From Lachnospiraceae bacterium (GTDB lineage: Bacteria > Bacillota > Clostridia > Lachnospirales > Lachnospiraceae): 64,000 nt of DNA. Under the pieces are notes generated by a model that saw only the letters and a list, made by a program, of their open reading frames with translations, was not told the origin of the DNA and searched no databases. This document shows, in pieces, positions 14,709 through 23,790 of this stretch; the first letter of the stretch is position 1; every line of letters starts with the position of its first letter. The translations under genes and the position numbers were made by a program. Location of the stretch: positions 62,001 to 126,000 of the forward strand of contig JAFUXG010000059.1 in assembly GCA_017470935.1 (NCBI GenBank). Direction: 5' to 3'.

Positions 14709-16355
14709 TCATACTCTTTCTATTTTGCAGCTATGCTTCTTATATTGTTCGTTTTCATTTGATACTTCTTTGTCATAGTTGATAGCAATAAGAAGTATAT
14801 TATTCATGTAATGTTCTAATTTCTGTGGGTAATTCTTATTTTTGATCTGGTCTGCAGCAGTCTTAACCGTTTTGTTATACTTAAGCTCTATTAAAAGTGC
14901 AGGTTTATCAGGATATTTCGGTGACGGCAGATACACCATATCAACATAACCCTTCCCACTATCCAGTTCCTGAATGGATGTGTAATACTTCTGGGCTGCA
15001 TAATAAGACATCTGTATAGCATAAGAAAGTGCTGCCTCTGAATTATATGTCCTATTCTCCGCAGTGTCATGAAACCACTCTAAAAGCTCTGCCACTTTAT
15101 CTTCATTACCGTCCCAAGTAGCATTTAATAATTCCTGAGACCTTTTGAATGACTTAAATGTATCCACCCATTCCGATGATTCAGTAGAAATCTTGAATTC
15201 ATCAAGTATCTCATTATTAGGGATAAATACCTGTTTTTCATCCACATCATATCCAAGGTATCCAAGGTGTATCAGCATGGTAAGCACATCATCCTTTCCG
15301 TGAAATGATGTCATATCATTCTGGTATTTTCCTATAGTCACATTCACCCTTCCCCCATCCATAAGCAGTGCGACAGCGTCCTTAAGCCCGTCCAGATTCA
15401 TACGGATGTATTCGGCTAGTGCCTCATAGTTTTCTGTTTTATTCCAATAGTTTTGTATAATACCGGTAGATATAGCTTTAACTACTGACAACGGACTGTA
15501 TATCGAATAATGCTTCTGCTCTTTTTCATTCCCTGTTGTTTTCTGTGTTTCATAATCAGGATCGGGCGGTATAACATCATTAACATCATAACCATTATAC
15601 CACTCTTTAATCCTATCGTAATTACGTCCGTATTTTTCACATAACTCTTTTACTTCATCTGATGTAATCCCTGTAAATGGCGCAAGCTGCATAGGTGTAA
15701 TAATTGAATATTCATCAAACATATTAAGTGCCGAATGCTGCCCGTACTTCTTGATAGGCAATATTCCCGTCATGTAGGCAAGTGCTACATACTCCTGATC
15801 CTTCAGCCAGTCACGGAGAAAATCAAGATACAGCTTCTGTCCTTCCTTGTCATCCTTTCTTGCTCTGAATATCACATCCCACTCATCTATGATGACTACA
15901 AATGGAGTTCCCTTTTCCTCATACACATCTGACATAGACTGCATAAGATCATTTTCATCAAAATAATCCACATCAGGATATTGTTTCTTCAAATCCCTTA
16001 CTACAAGCTTCTGCATTTTTAACAGAGATTCTTCAACATCCTTATTCTGCTTAATGAATTCAGTCATCACAACTCTAACTACATCAAAATGATTGAGGTA
16101 TCTATCCCAATTCTCATGCTCTGCTAACTTCATTTTCTCAAAAACAGACCTGCTGCCGCCTTTCCCATAATAAGCGGCAAGCATATTGGCAGCTATGGTC
16201 TTCCCGAAGCGGCGCGGGCGTGATACGCACACATACTTCTGCTCAGTTTTGACAACACGGTTGAGATAATTGATTGCTTCTGTTTTATCAACATATATTT
16301 CAGAGTTCAGAGCCTCATCGAATCTGTTATGTCCCGGATTAAGGTATTTTGCCAC
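14709..16355 (-). CDS. AAA-ATPase-like / PD-(D/E)XK (DUF1703) protein
   Basis: A 548-residue protein of a family abundant in Lachnospiraceae and Bacteroides. Residues about 1-240 are the AAA-ATPase-like domain, with Walker A SRPRRFGKT and Walker B VVIIDEWD. The C-terminal PDDEXK_9 nuclease-like core is YVDMVYLPSPKYPDKPALLI then ELKY, giving D and E-x-K. It starts at GTG with GAGGTG upstream. It converges on the histidine kinase gene, 5 bases apart. The family's function is unsettled; mobility or nucleic-acid processing is suspected. Confidence 0.9.
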   Translation of the reverse strand: MAKYLNPGHNRFDEALNSEIYVDKTEAINYLNRVVKTEQKYVCVSRPRRFGKTIAANMLAAYYGKGGSRSVFEKMKLAEHENWDRYLNHFDVVRVVMTEFIKQNKDVEESLLKMQKLVVRDLKKQYPDVDYFDENDLMQSMSDVYEEKGTPFVVIIDEWDVIFRARKDDKEGQKLYLDFLRDWLKDQEYVALAYMTGILPIKKYGQHSALNMFDEYSIITPMQLAPFTGITSDEVKELCEKYGRNYDRIKEWYNGYDVNDVIPPDPDYETQKTTGNEKEQKHYSIYSPLSVVKAISTGIIQNYWNKTENYEALAEYIRMNLDGLKDAVALLMDGGRVNVTIGKYQNDMTSFHGKDDVLTMLIHLGYLGYDVDEKQVFIPNNEILDEFKISTESSEWVDTFKSFKRSQELLNATWDGNEDKVAELLEWFHDTAENRTYNSEAALSYAIQMSYYAAQKYYTSIQELDSGKGYVDMVYLPSPKYPDKPALLIELKYNKTVKTAADQIKNKNYPQKLEHYMNNILLIAINYDKEVSNENEQYKKHSCKIERV

Positions 16356-16525
16356 GATATCACCTCACATTTCATGCATGTAAATGTTTGAGTTAACTAT
16401 AACAGAATGGTGTGGTATTTTCAAGGAAAGATAAATATATATTCCTGCTATTATTTCTACTTTCTGTAATCTAAAGAAAATACTTTACATATATTCATAA
16501 TATAGTATCCAATATTATATTTTTA

Positions 16526-17462
16526 TCAATTTATGTTATCTAGTTCCTCAAGTTCCACATCAACTACGCCCTGCTTAATATTTTCATATAATTCTCTTTC
16601 CTCATCCGATTCTTTGTGTTCAGGATTACTTAATATAGTATCTTCAAGAGCTTCCTTTAATCTATAGCAGCATGGCTTAAATGTTGCAAAAGTCAAACCG
16701 CCACCTACAATTCCTCCAACAACAGGAATTGCCTTTTTAAAAAAATCCCGCAAATACCTCTTTGGTCATCCTTACGCTAAACCACTTCGCTACTGATTTC
16801 ACAATCGGATATATAGTTCCTTTTGTCAGCGCCTTATTCAACAACTGCTTTTCAACACCGGAAGCCAGCGCTTTTGCCATTGCTTTAATTGCATTATTAG
16901 CATTCGCAACTCCGTACATAACCCCAAGACATACTGTAAGACTATTCAATGTTTCTGAATCCAGTTTTACATCATTATCTTCATTAATGTCTAATTCGGA
17001 AAATCCATATAAATACAATAATTTTTGGGCTGCCCTTATCATATATCCATAATATTGTGCAATATCCGCAGGTATTGTTGCAGCCATAGCCACACCCCCC
17101 GGCATTCCTAAAGCGAGCGAAATACCCGAGACTGCATTTCGCTCGAATTTGATAACTTCATCAGCAATCTTGTTGATTAGAACTCTATCAATACCTGCAT
17201 TAGCAGGTGTAGTCAAAATTGCTTTATCAATAATATCTTGAGAACAGTACTTATACAGTTCTTTTTGCAAAAAATCATCTCTCCTGATTTTTATTCCAGG
17301 AACTTTTAATGCCATAAGAATCAGATCAGCACTATCAATAACGCCGTTTCCATCCTGATCCATTACATTTAATACTACTTCTCTAGTTTTCGATACAGCT
17401 TCTTTTCCACCATTACCGACTGTTTCTGCCATATATTTAGCTTTCTCTTTTATATCAGACAC
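16526..17462 (-). pseudogene. EcsC-like protein with EF-hand, frameshifted
   Basis: Two frames make one protein of about 310 residues. The first (16737-17462) starts at GTG behind GAGGAGG and carries an EF-hand loop, DQDGNGVIDSAD, at about residues 35-46. It then has a helical, glycine/alanine-rich body (AVSGISLALGMPGGVAMAAT) of EcsC-like character. It stops at GFF. The second continues DFFKKAIPVVGGIVGG in the next frame. The break lies in a run of seven T followed by five A (near 16738-16750). One T fewer restores the frame. It could be a mutation, a phase-variable tract or programmed slippage. Confidence 0.7.
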
Positions 17463-17670
17463 ATTCGCCCTCCTCACTCATATCTTGAAATACTATTTTT
17501 TATATACCTATTAATAGATTATATCATATAATAAACATCTAAAAAAATACTTTTCAACGGTTATTACTTCTCAGAATAGTTATAATTACAAATAATATTC
17601 TTATAATCTGAAAATTCTGCCTGCTTTTATGTTCAAAAAAGCATCCGCAAACCTAATGGTAAAGGCACTA

Positions 17671-17718
17671 CTACCATTTCTTTAATTCGAATTTGTATAA
17701 GGTTCCAAACTGTTTCAT
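17671..17718 (-). pseudogene. ABC permease 5' stub
   Basis: A good ribosome site (AAGGAGAAGACAGT) precedes ATG at 17718 and the codons MKQFGTLYKFELKKW, then TAG. This start is typical of ABC-2 permeases that follow ABC ATPases in Lachnospiraceae. The remainder is missing; the sequence runs directly into the inverted repeat GTAGTGCCTTTAC. It is most likely the beginning of the third gene of the decayed sigma/ABC operon read from 20200 to here. Confidence 0.55.
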
Positions 17719-17977
17719 ACTGTCTTCTCCTTGTATTTTTACTATGCTTTATTTTCTCTTCTTGCGATTACGTTTTAACGTACCACAACAATGATATTTA
17801 ACTGATAATTATTTCTGTATATCTTTAGTTTTAAAAAATTTAGAAATTTCTATATCGAACACTCGTTCTTTTCTTCGGAATGTTGTATAATATATTCGGG
17901 TGCTATCCATACGGTGGCGGTCTGCTTTTCAACGTACTACTTTGTACGGAAGCCCTTGCAATTTGGAGGTGTTGCCT

Positions 17978-18133
17978 ATGAGGGAAATACTGCGAAAGGA
18001 CAAGCTGATTATGTTAGAAGTTATAGGTGTTGTGGCAGCAGTCATTTCTGCTATTGTAGCTGTTCTATCCTACATACACAACATTCGAAAAGACAGAAAG
18101 CAAAAAAGCAACCGCCCTCTACCAAAGGAATAA
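17978..18133 (+). CDS. Type I toxin-like small membrane peptide
   Basis: A 51-residue peptide with one membrane helix (IMLEVIGVVAAVISAIVAVL) and a basic tail (NIRKDRKQKSNRPLPKE), the layout of Fst/Ldr-like and holin-like type I toxins. TTGGAGG precedes the ATG. A TATAAT at 17886-17891 gives a leader of about 80 bases. The last codons lie in a 12-bp terminator stem, and a consensus promoter faces it from the other side, as in par/fst-type modules. Toxicity and the exact family are inferred from this architecture. Confidence 0.7.
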   Translation: MREILRKDKLIMLEVIGVVAAVISAIVAVLSYIHNIRKDRKQKSNRPLPKE

Positions 18134-18145
18134 GGTTGCTTTTTT
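18102..18145. terminator. Bidirectional terminator of the toxin cassette
   Basis: AAAAAAGCAACC (18102-18113) pairs with GGTTGCTTTTTT (18134-18145): a 12-bp perfect stem with T-runs on both strands, overlapping the final toxin codons and stop. Confidence 0.9.
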
Positions 18146-18194
18146 AATGTAACTGTAAAACTAAGGCAGAACCGTCACTGGGTAGTGCCTTTAC
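18102..18194 (-). ncRNA. Putative antisense antitoxin RNA
   Basis: A minus-strand promoter with TTGACA (18224-18229), a 17-base spacer and TAATAT (18201-18206) would start an RNA near 18194. It ends in the same hairpin as the toxin mRNA (18102-18145), giving an RNA of about 90 bases complementary to the toxin 3' end. Its 5' part can fold as AAGGCA...TGCCTT. Convergent promoters sharing one bidirectional terminator is the arrangement of par/fst-like type I systems. Confidence 0.65.
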
Positions 18195-18311
18195 ATAAAT
18201 ATATTAACACCCAGCACACTCTATGTCAAATCATTTTTGTTTTTCTCGTCATTCTCTTTTTACTTCCCCACCTGATACTTGAGATACACTCTTATAAGCT
18301 ATTGCTGTTTC

Positions 18312-19004
18312 TCACTCCTCAAACTCCTCCATATAGAAATCTTCAAGACTTCCCCTGCTCCCATCCCAGATTCCCTGCCATATCAGCCGGCCATCCCTCA
18401 TCATAAGAATGCGGTCGGAAATGTGTTAAATATCCGAGACAATATGTGTAGACAGCAGCACAATATTCTCACGCCCGATCTCCTCAATGATGTTGCGGAA
18501 TTTCACCCTCTCCTTCGGATCAAGTCCCGCTGTGGGTTCATCAAGCACAAGCACCTTTGGTCTGTTAAGAAGTGCCTGGGCAATACCGAGCCTCTGGCGC
18601 ATACCGCCGGAGTAGGTACGAATCTTCTTTTTCGCCACATCCGCTAGTCCCACAAGTTCAAGCAGCTCCTCCGTGCGAAGCTTAGCCTCACTTTTCGTAA
18701 GTCCCTTAAGTGCCGAAAAATACAGCAGAAAATCCCGCCCCGAAAACTCCGGATAATATCCGAACTCCTGGGGCAGATAGCCCAGAACGCTCCTGTATCG
18801 CTGATCAGTTACCGGAATCTCATCAAGGGCAATCGTTCCCCCGTCAGGCAAAAGAATACCGCATATCATCCTCATAAGTGCCGTCTTTCCTGCACCATTT
18901 GCTCCCAAAAGTCCTGTCACTCCTGTCTTGAGGGTAAATGATAACCTGTCCACCGCTATCTTGTTCTTATATTGCTTTGTTACTCTGTCAATTATAAGTT
19001 CCAT
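18312..19004 (-). pseudogene. ABC transporter ATPase with in-frame stop
   Basis: The reading frame has Walker A GANGAGKT, signature SGGMRQRLGI, Walker B VLVLDEP and switch LLSTHIVSDI. It is then interrupted by TAA (18426-18428). The same frame continues HISDRILMMRDGRLIWQG and ends in an acidic EDFYMEEFEE tail at 18312, as expected for the intact C-terminus. One substitution (probably GAA to TAA) therefore separates 192 from a full 230 residues. The start at 19004 has GGGAGAA. The catalytic motifs survive, so the truncated protein might still fold, but its permease is a stub. Confidence 0.8.
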
Positions 19005-19714
19005 GCATATTTCTCCCAATTGTATAATTTTCTGTATTCATTTAGATTCACCAAAAACAGCACAACCGCTGCCATAACGCACCACTCAGGATATTCCATG
19101 ACAAACCGATTCCATGCGCCAAATGCAGTAAAGATCACCAGCATGCTCACAATGACCGCCACCGCCACACAGACATAGGAGTGACTGCGCCCGTATGCCG
19201 TCCGTTCCACTTCCATTCCCACAACGGATGACATCAGATACGGTATTGTAATATAGCTCCCCGTTACCAGATACCCCTTTCCCGAAATACTCCCTAACGC
19301 CATCGTAAGGGCAAAGAGCAGAATAAGATGTGATATTCCGATAAGTGTGATCCTTGCAAATAATATTCCCCTAAGCGAATACACTGTGGCAGCCTCCATT
19401 TCCTCCATTTCATAAAGCCTTGAACGAACCGATTCAAGCACTGCAACACCTGATATAAATGGTGTAAGGGCCGCAGTAATATAAAGCATCTCATTATACT
19501 TTCCGATAATTCCAAAAATAACAAAGACAAGAACCCCTAACGAAAGCAGCCACACGCTCTTTCTGATATATCCTATCTGCGATGACAGCATGCTCCACCT
19601 GTCTGTATAGACATAGGTGTAACGCTTCCTTATCTCACGGATAAATGCTTCCTTTCCGTGAGGTTTTGGAGCATCAAATGCCATCTGCAATTCCTCTTTC
19701 AAATTATTATTCAT
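18992..19714 (-). CDS. Multi-pass membrane protein of the sigma/ABC operon
   Basis: A 240-residue protein. A hydrophilic N-terminus (about 65 residues, including KPHGKEAFIREIRKRYTYVY) precedes five or six membrane segments (for example LGVLVFVIFGIIGKYNEM and VCVAVAVIVSMLVIFTAFG). The ATG at 19714 has AAGGAG; it overlaps the ATPase gene by 13 bases. Such proteins accompany an ECF sigma factor and an ABC transporter in Lachnospiraceae. Here the sigma gene is cut and the ATPase carries a stop, so this may be an intact survivor of a dead operon. Confidence 0.65.
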   Translation of the reverse strand: MNNNLKEELQMAFDAPKPHGKEAFIREIRKRYTYVYTDRWSMLSSQIGYIRKSVWLLSLGVLVFVIFGIIGKYNEMLYITAALTPFISGVAVLESVRSRLYEMEEMEAATVYSLRGILFARITLIGISHLILLFALTMALGSISGKGYLVTGSYITIPYLMSSVVGMEVERTAYGRSHSYVCVAVAVIVSMLVIFTAFGAWNRFVMEYPEWCVMAAVVLFLVNLNEYRKLYNWEKYAWNL

Positions 19715-19846
19715 ACATACTCCTTTCCTAATGAGACAACTTTCGCCTTTCCACATTGCGGGGTGCACTATGTCATGTGGATAATACAATTAATTTTAGC
19801 CTTCCCCTTCTTAACTTAATGACGCTGATAAAAAATATCCCACATT

Positions 19847-20200
19847 TTACTCCAGCAATACCCTAAGCTTATTTAACGCCTGCTTGATTCTTCTATATAA
19901 TGCAAACCGTGACATCCCATAAACCTCTGCAATTACAGATACAGCCTCCTCATTAGCAAATCTCATAAGAAGAATTTCCCTGTCCTCTTCTGGCAGCTTC
20001 TGTAATGCTTCTTTAACAGAAATCTCATTTACAACCTTCTTCTCAAAGCCTGACTCATACGGTGCTGTAAAACCGGCACTGCTTTCATCGCCATCTGCTA
20101 AAGATATATCATTCATATTTTCATTCGAAAGAACTGTCTCATATTTTCTTTTTCTGAACTCATCCATACATAGATTTTTTGCAATAGTATACAGATACTC
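19847..20200 (-). pseudogene. 5'-truncated ECF sigma factor
   Basis: The frame begins directly after the stop of the anti-sigma gene and reads EYLYTIAKNLCMDEFRKRK, the end of sigma region 2. It continues to region 4 (ALQKLPEEDREILLMRFANE, then VIAEVYGMSRFALYRRIKQA). About 60 N-terminal residues, including the -10 recognition part, are missing. The junction suggests a deletion that fused the end of the anti-sigma gene to the middle of this sigma gene. The internal ATG at 20167 has no good ribosome site. Confidence 0.75.
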
Positions 20201-21409
20201 TTATAACTTGTTTTTCCTCTCCATCTCAAATGTTCCAAGCACCCTTTCCTCCTCATAATTATAGACTTCTATGAAAAATCTCTCCCCCATATCCATCCTG
20301 TTAAACATTATTCTCTCCTGCATGCTTCCGTCATCATTAAACTCGATTCCCGAACCGCAAATATTATTGGCATCATCAATATCATTCCCCTTCTCATCTA
20401 AGATATGAAATGATATGAACATATCATCATTTTCCAAAGTGCTGTTAAAATGAACATCTATATATGTTCCAAGCTCCGTCTGCAGTACAGCAGCATCCTC
20501 TATATTATACGCATCATCTTCCATATCCTTTGACACAACACTGTAATCAGAAGTTTTCACACTTGACATATCCTGCAATGTAAATGTTATATTCTTCCTC
20601 ATAACCTCTGCCATGGCAGCTTTCATTTCGCCTTCCTCAACCGAGCCGTCTCCGTCACCGGCATAATCACTATCCTTTATGCCGTCATTTATACTGTCAT
20701 CCCCTTCACTACTTCCATCTGTGTAAACGATGGCATCTTCCTGATCCGAAATCCTTGCCGTAGCCGTACAGACAACCTCTAAGCTCTTTGAAGAGTTGCT
20801 CTTCCCCGCCTTGACATATATATCCATAACATCATCGCCCGCACTTTTAAATATCAATGATTCTCCTGCTATCCCAAGCTCATCCATATTGGTTATTCCT
20901 CCTCCGATATTGACGATTTCAAGTCCGTTGGCATCAGCGTATTCTCTGGCGGTCACACCCTTAATATCGCTCCAGTCTGACATATTATCTGAAGGTACCG
21001 CATCCTCAGGTATAAACAGATATTTTCCCTGTTCCAAAGCCGATACCTCATACACGATTCTGATAGTTCCACTATCAATAAGCGCCTCCTTCACTGAACA
21101 GTCCATGATCGAATTCTCAGTTTCATCCACCTTTTCAGGAACTATCTCCGTATCAATAAGCTCTACTGCGTCCTCCGGTATCTGCTCCGTGCGCTGCTTA
21201 GTGAAATCCAGTAATCCGTAATACTTGCTTGCAGCATAAGCCATGCCGCCTGTACCTACAAGCACTGCTATCAAAAGCGCTGCCGCTGCCACATTATTTC
21301 TTCCCCTTTTATTCTCATGTTTTTTCTTCATTTCGTCTACCTCCAAAGCAATATATTCGGAGGACACCAGCGAATCAAATGTTTTCTTATATTTTTCCCT
21401 ATTAGTCAT
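20201..21409 (-). CDS. Membrane-anchored anti-sigma factor (DUF4179-like)
   Basis: A 402-residue protein: an N-terminal cytoplasmic piece of about 40 residues, one membrane helix (VAAAALLIAVLVGTGGMAYA), then a long acidic external domain resembling DUF4179 proteins. The ATG at 21409 overlaps the sigma gene stop by 8 bases, so translation is coupled. By family it should hold the ECF sigma factor at the membrane until a signal arrives. The external part is rich in D, E and S, including a low-complexity stretch near residues 230-260. The signal is unknown. Confidence 0.8.
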   Translation of the reverse strand: MTNREKYKKTFDSLVSSEYIALEVDEMKKKHENKRGRNNVAAAALLIAVLVGTGGMAYAASKYYGLLDFTKQRTEQIPEDAVELIDTEIVPEKVDETENSIMDCSVKEALIDSGTIRIVYEVSALEQGKYLFIPEDAVPSDNMSDWSDIKGVTAREYADANGLEIVNIGGGITNMDELGIAGESLIFKSAGDDVMDIYVKAGKSNSSKSLEVVCTATARISDQEDAIVYTDGSSEGDDSINDGIKDSDYAGDGDGSVEEGEMKAAMAEVMRKNITFTLQDMSSVKTSDYSVVSKDMEDDAYNIEDAAVLQTELGTYIDVHFNSTLENDDMFISFHILDEKGNDIDDANNICGSGIEFNDDGSMQERIMFNRMDMGERFFIEVYNYEEERVLGTFEMERKNKL

Positions 21410-21887
21410 CAAGCCATTCCTCCTTCAGCCTATCCTTCAGCATTCTACGGCCACGGCTTAGCCTCACCTTGACATTAGATTCACTTATTCCCAAAACCTT
21501 CGATATCTCCTTGATCTCCATATCCTCATAATAGAATAAATGAATAACTATCCTGTACTTTTCAGGCAATGCCATTACAGCATCAAACAGATCGCTTTCT
21601 TCCTCATTTTCAAACACAGGAGTATTCGCAAGCTCTTCGCTGTATTCCCCGCATGTATTCCTTCGCCAGAAGCTCCGATTCATGTCTTTTGCCCTGTTCA
21701 CTGCCACCCTAAGCAGCCATGCCCGTATATGCTCATCATCATTAAACTCTTTTTTCGAGGTGTAATAGCGGATAAATGTATCCTGAACCGCATCCCTTGC
21801 GTCCTCGGCATTGCCGCATATCGCGTAAGATGCCGCAAACAGATTCTTCTGATATTCATTTACCAGCCATTCAACAGGTTTCCTCAC
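21402..21887 (-). CDS. ECF (sigma-70 family) sigma factor
   Basis: A 161-residue alternative sigma factor. Region 2 is FAASYAICGNAEDARDAVQD, with DTFIRYY and the RAWLLRVAVNRAKDM segment. Region 4 is VMALPEKYRIVIHLFYYEDM with the helix-turn-helix IKEISKVLGISESNVKVRLS. It starts at GTG behind GAGGAA. An ECF-type promoter lies 48 bases upstream, implying autoregulation, and the coupled anti-sigma gene follows. Confidence 0.9.
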   Translation of the reverse strand: MRKPVEWLVNEYQKNLFAASYAICGNAEDARDAVQDTFIRYYTSKKEFNDDEHIRAWLLRVAVNRAKDMNRSFWRRNTCGEYSEELANTPVFENEEESDLFDAVMALPEKYRIVIHLFYYEDMEIKEISKVLGISESNVKVRLSRGRRMLKDRLKEEWLDD

Positions 21888-21934
21888 GAGTAATTCCTCA
21901 TTTCCGTAATTCTTTGAAAGGTCCTTTCACTATA

Positions 21935-21963
21935 TACACGATTTGAAAGAGCAAAAGGTTACA
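21935..21963 (-). promoter_or_regulatory. ECF-type promoter upstream of the sigma gene
   Basis: Minus strand: TGTAACC (21957-21963), 16 bases, CGTGTA (21935-21940). This matches the AAC / CGT pattern of ECF promoters and suggests positive autoregulation. Confidence 0.75.
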
Positions 21964-21971
21964 AAAAATAT

Positions 21972-22003
21972 GTGGGATATGGATTTTCCATTCCATATCC
22001 CAC
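21972..22003 (-). terminator. Terminator of the GGDEF/EAL gene
   Basis: GTGGGATATGGA (21972-21983) pairs with TCCATATCCCAC (21992-22003), followed on the minus strand by ATATTTTTTG. It ends transcription from 22057 before the ECF promoter. Confidence 0.85.
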
Positions 22004-22056
22004 TACTTTTCCACTATAGTCATTCCCTGCCTGTTTTTGCATCAACAGTTATGATA

Positions 22057-23721
22057 TCACGAATAATACTTCTCCACCATAGCATCAAACGAAAGAGGCT
22101 TTGAGAAATAATCACCCTGCATTGTTGATACGGGAATTAACTTCATCACATCCCTTAACTCTTCACTGTCTACACCTTTGACATTGATATGATCCACATA
22201 ATCGTGTGCCATTTCGGCAAGATGCTTTAATGTACTCTTTGATTTCTCATCATTTCTTATATCAGATGTAAATTGGTTGTCGATACTAACAGCATCCACC
22301 GGCTCGCTTCGAAGGAATCCTATCGAATCTGTTCCACTGCCGAAATCACCAATAATAACAAGTATTCCCTGCTCGTGCAGTTTTGCAATGATTTCTTTCA
22401 TCCGTCCCATTCTGATAAAACGGCAGTCACTGGAAAATTTCAGGCTCAGAAGTTTTGAGGGGAATCCCGTCTCTTTAAGATAATGCATAAGATTATCAAT
22501 AAAGTAATCAGATTCTAACTGAATTCTATATACATTAAGGCACAACAGGAAACCGGGATCTTTTTCAAGAAACCTTACGCCGTCAGAAAGTCCTTTTTCA
22601 AGGATAAAATCTCCGATTTCTTCAAAAATAAAATCCTTTTCAAGTACCGGCATGAAATCCTCAGAACCTACCTTGTCACCCTGCTCATCTTCCCAGTATA
22701 TTATGGCTTCAGCACCATTTACACCCTCAGTGCCGGCATCAATCACAGGAAGATATTCCAGTGAAAAGCCTTTGCATCCATCCGCAGCACAATCACGAAT
22801 TGTGCTGATAAGCTCAAGAGACTTCGTACCCTCATAATTAATGCTTCCATTGAAATCCACCAGCTCACCATGCAGACGCTTCTTAGACTCCGAATAAGCA
22901 TAATTCAAACAAGAGCAGATGGTACCTGCATTAATTTCAGAACCATAGGTTGAGATCAATCCTCCGTTAGAATCAAGAATATTCTTAATTCCTCCTGTCT
23001 GAACTCCCCGCTGAAACCTGTAACGGATATTGTCATAGATTGCAGCAGCCTCATCTCTGGTGAGCCTGTCCGATAATATGGCAAAGGTTGCTCCATTTAG
23101 ACGGTAGACATTACCACGATCCTTAACGATTTCCTGGATCATCCATGCAACTTCCTGAAGAACACGATTTCCATGGGAATAGCCGTAGATCTCATTTACC
23201 TCAGAAAATTTACTTATACCTACCTGAAGTGAAATAGTACTCTTGCCTTCATTCATCATCTTTGCAAGATCCTCACGGTATGAGTTCATATTAGGCAGTA
23301 CCGTAACCGGATCAGTGTTTTCAGTTACTCCCTGATTAATCAACGCCCCTCCGATAAGGCTTGGTCTGCCATCATTTCCGCGAAGCACGGCACCCACTGC
23401 ACGAAAATTCGCATATTCTCCTTTCACAGTCCTGACACGGTAAGTTATATCATATGTCTGCGTCTCTCCATTAGCCAAAGGCATCATGACATCCATATAA
23501 CGCTTGCGGTCCTCCGGATGCAGATAATCATTCCAGTCCATAGCACCATTGGGGATATATTCTCCCGGAAGTCCGAACAGCTCCACGGCTCCCTGTGTAT
23601 AGCGGGTAAACCCTCCGTCAACATGCATAAGGCTGACAAAGTTACCTCCTGAAAGCATGGTAAATGCATCAAACACATCATCCAGCATCTGTTTCTGCAG
23701 CGGGTTCATATCAATTTCCAT
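22057..23721 (-). CDS. PAS, degenerate GGDEF and EAL-like protein
   Basis: A 554-residue signalling protein. Residues about 25-125 are a PAS domain. Residues about 135-290 are GGDEF-like, but the active loop reads RLNGATFAIL where active enzymes have GG(D/E)EF. Residues about 305-554 are EAL-like with FSLEYLPVI and GAEAIIYW replacing the E-x-L signature. Both catalytic sites look dead, so it probably senses or scaffolds rather than makes or breaks cyclic di-GMP. GAGAGGAG precedes the ATG. It follows the large hybrid kinase on the same strand, 69 bases apart. Confidence 0.85.
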   Translation of the reverse strand: MEIDMNPLQKQMLDDVFDAFTMLSGGNFVSLMHVDGGFTRYTQGAVELFGLPGEYIPNGAMDWNDYLHPEDRKRYMDVMMPLANGETQTYDITYRVRTVKGEYANFRAVGAVLRGNDGRPSLIGGALINQGVTENTDPVTVLPNMNSYREDLAKMMNEGKSTISLQVGISKFSEVNEIYGYSHGNRVLQEVAWMIQEIVKDRGNVYRLNGATFAILSDRLTRDEAAAIYDNIRYRFQRGVQTGGIKNILDSNGGLISTYGSEINAGTICSCLNYAYSESKKRLHGELVDFNGSINYEGTKSLELISTIRDCAADGCKGFSLEYLPVIDAGTEGVNGAEAIIYWEDEQGDKVGSEDFMPVLEKDFIFEEIGDFILEKGLSDGVRFLEKDPGFLLCLNVYRIQLESDYFIDNLMHYLKETGFPSKLLSLKFSSDCRFIRMGRMKEIIAKLHEQGILVIIGDFGSGTDSIGFLRSEPVDAVSIDNQFTSDIRNDEKSKSTLKHLAEMAHDYVDHINVKGVDSEELRDVMKLIPVSTMQGDYFSKPLSFDAMVEKYYS

Positions 23722-23790
23722 TGTAAAGTCTCCTCTCTAAAGTTAAACATTTCAAATTCTGTTACTCTTTATCTGTTCAGTTAAGGCCTG

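Larger units (their letters stand above)
17659..18194. repeat. 13-bp inverted repeat flanking the type I toxin cassette
   Basis: GTAAAGGCACTAC (17659-17671) and GTAGTGCCTTTAC (18182-18194) bound a 536-bp segment holding the toxin gene and its antisense RNA. The left copy abuts the permease stub. The right copy forms the 5' end of the antisense RNA, so the left copy may be a relic of a second RNA gene rather than a transposon end. Bases 17719-17860 and 17463-17658 contain no other gene that I can see. Confidence 0.5.
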
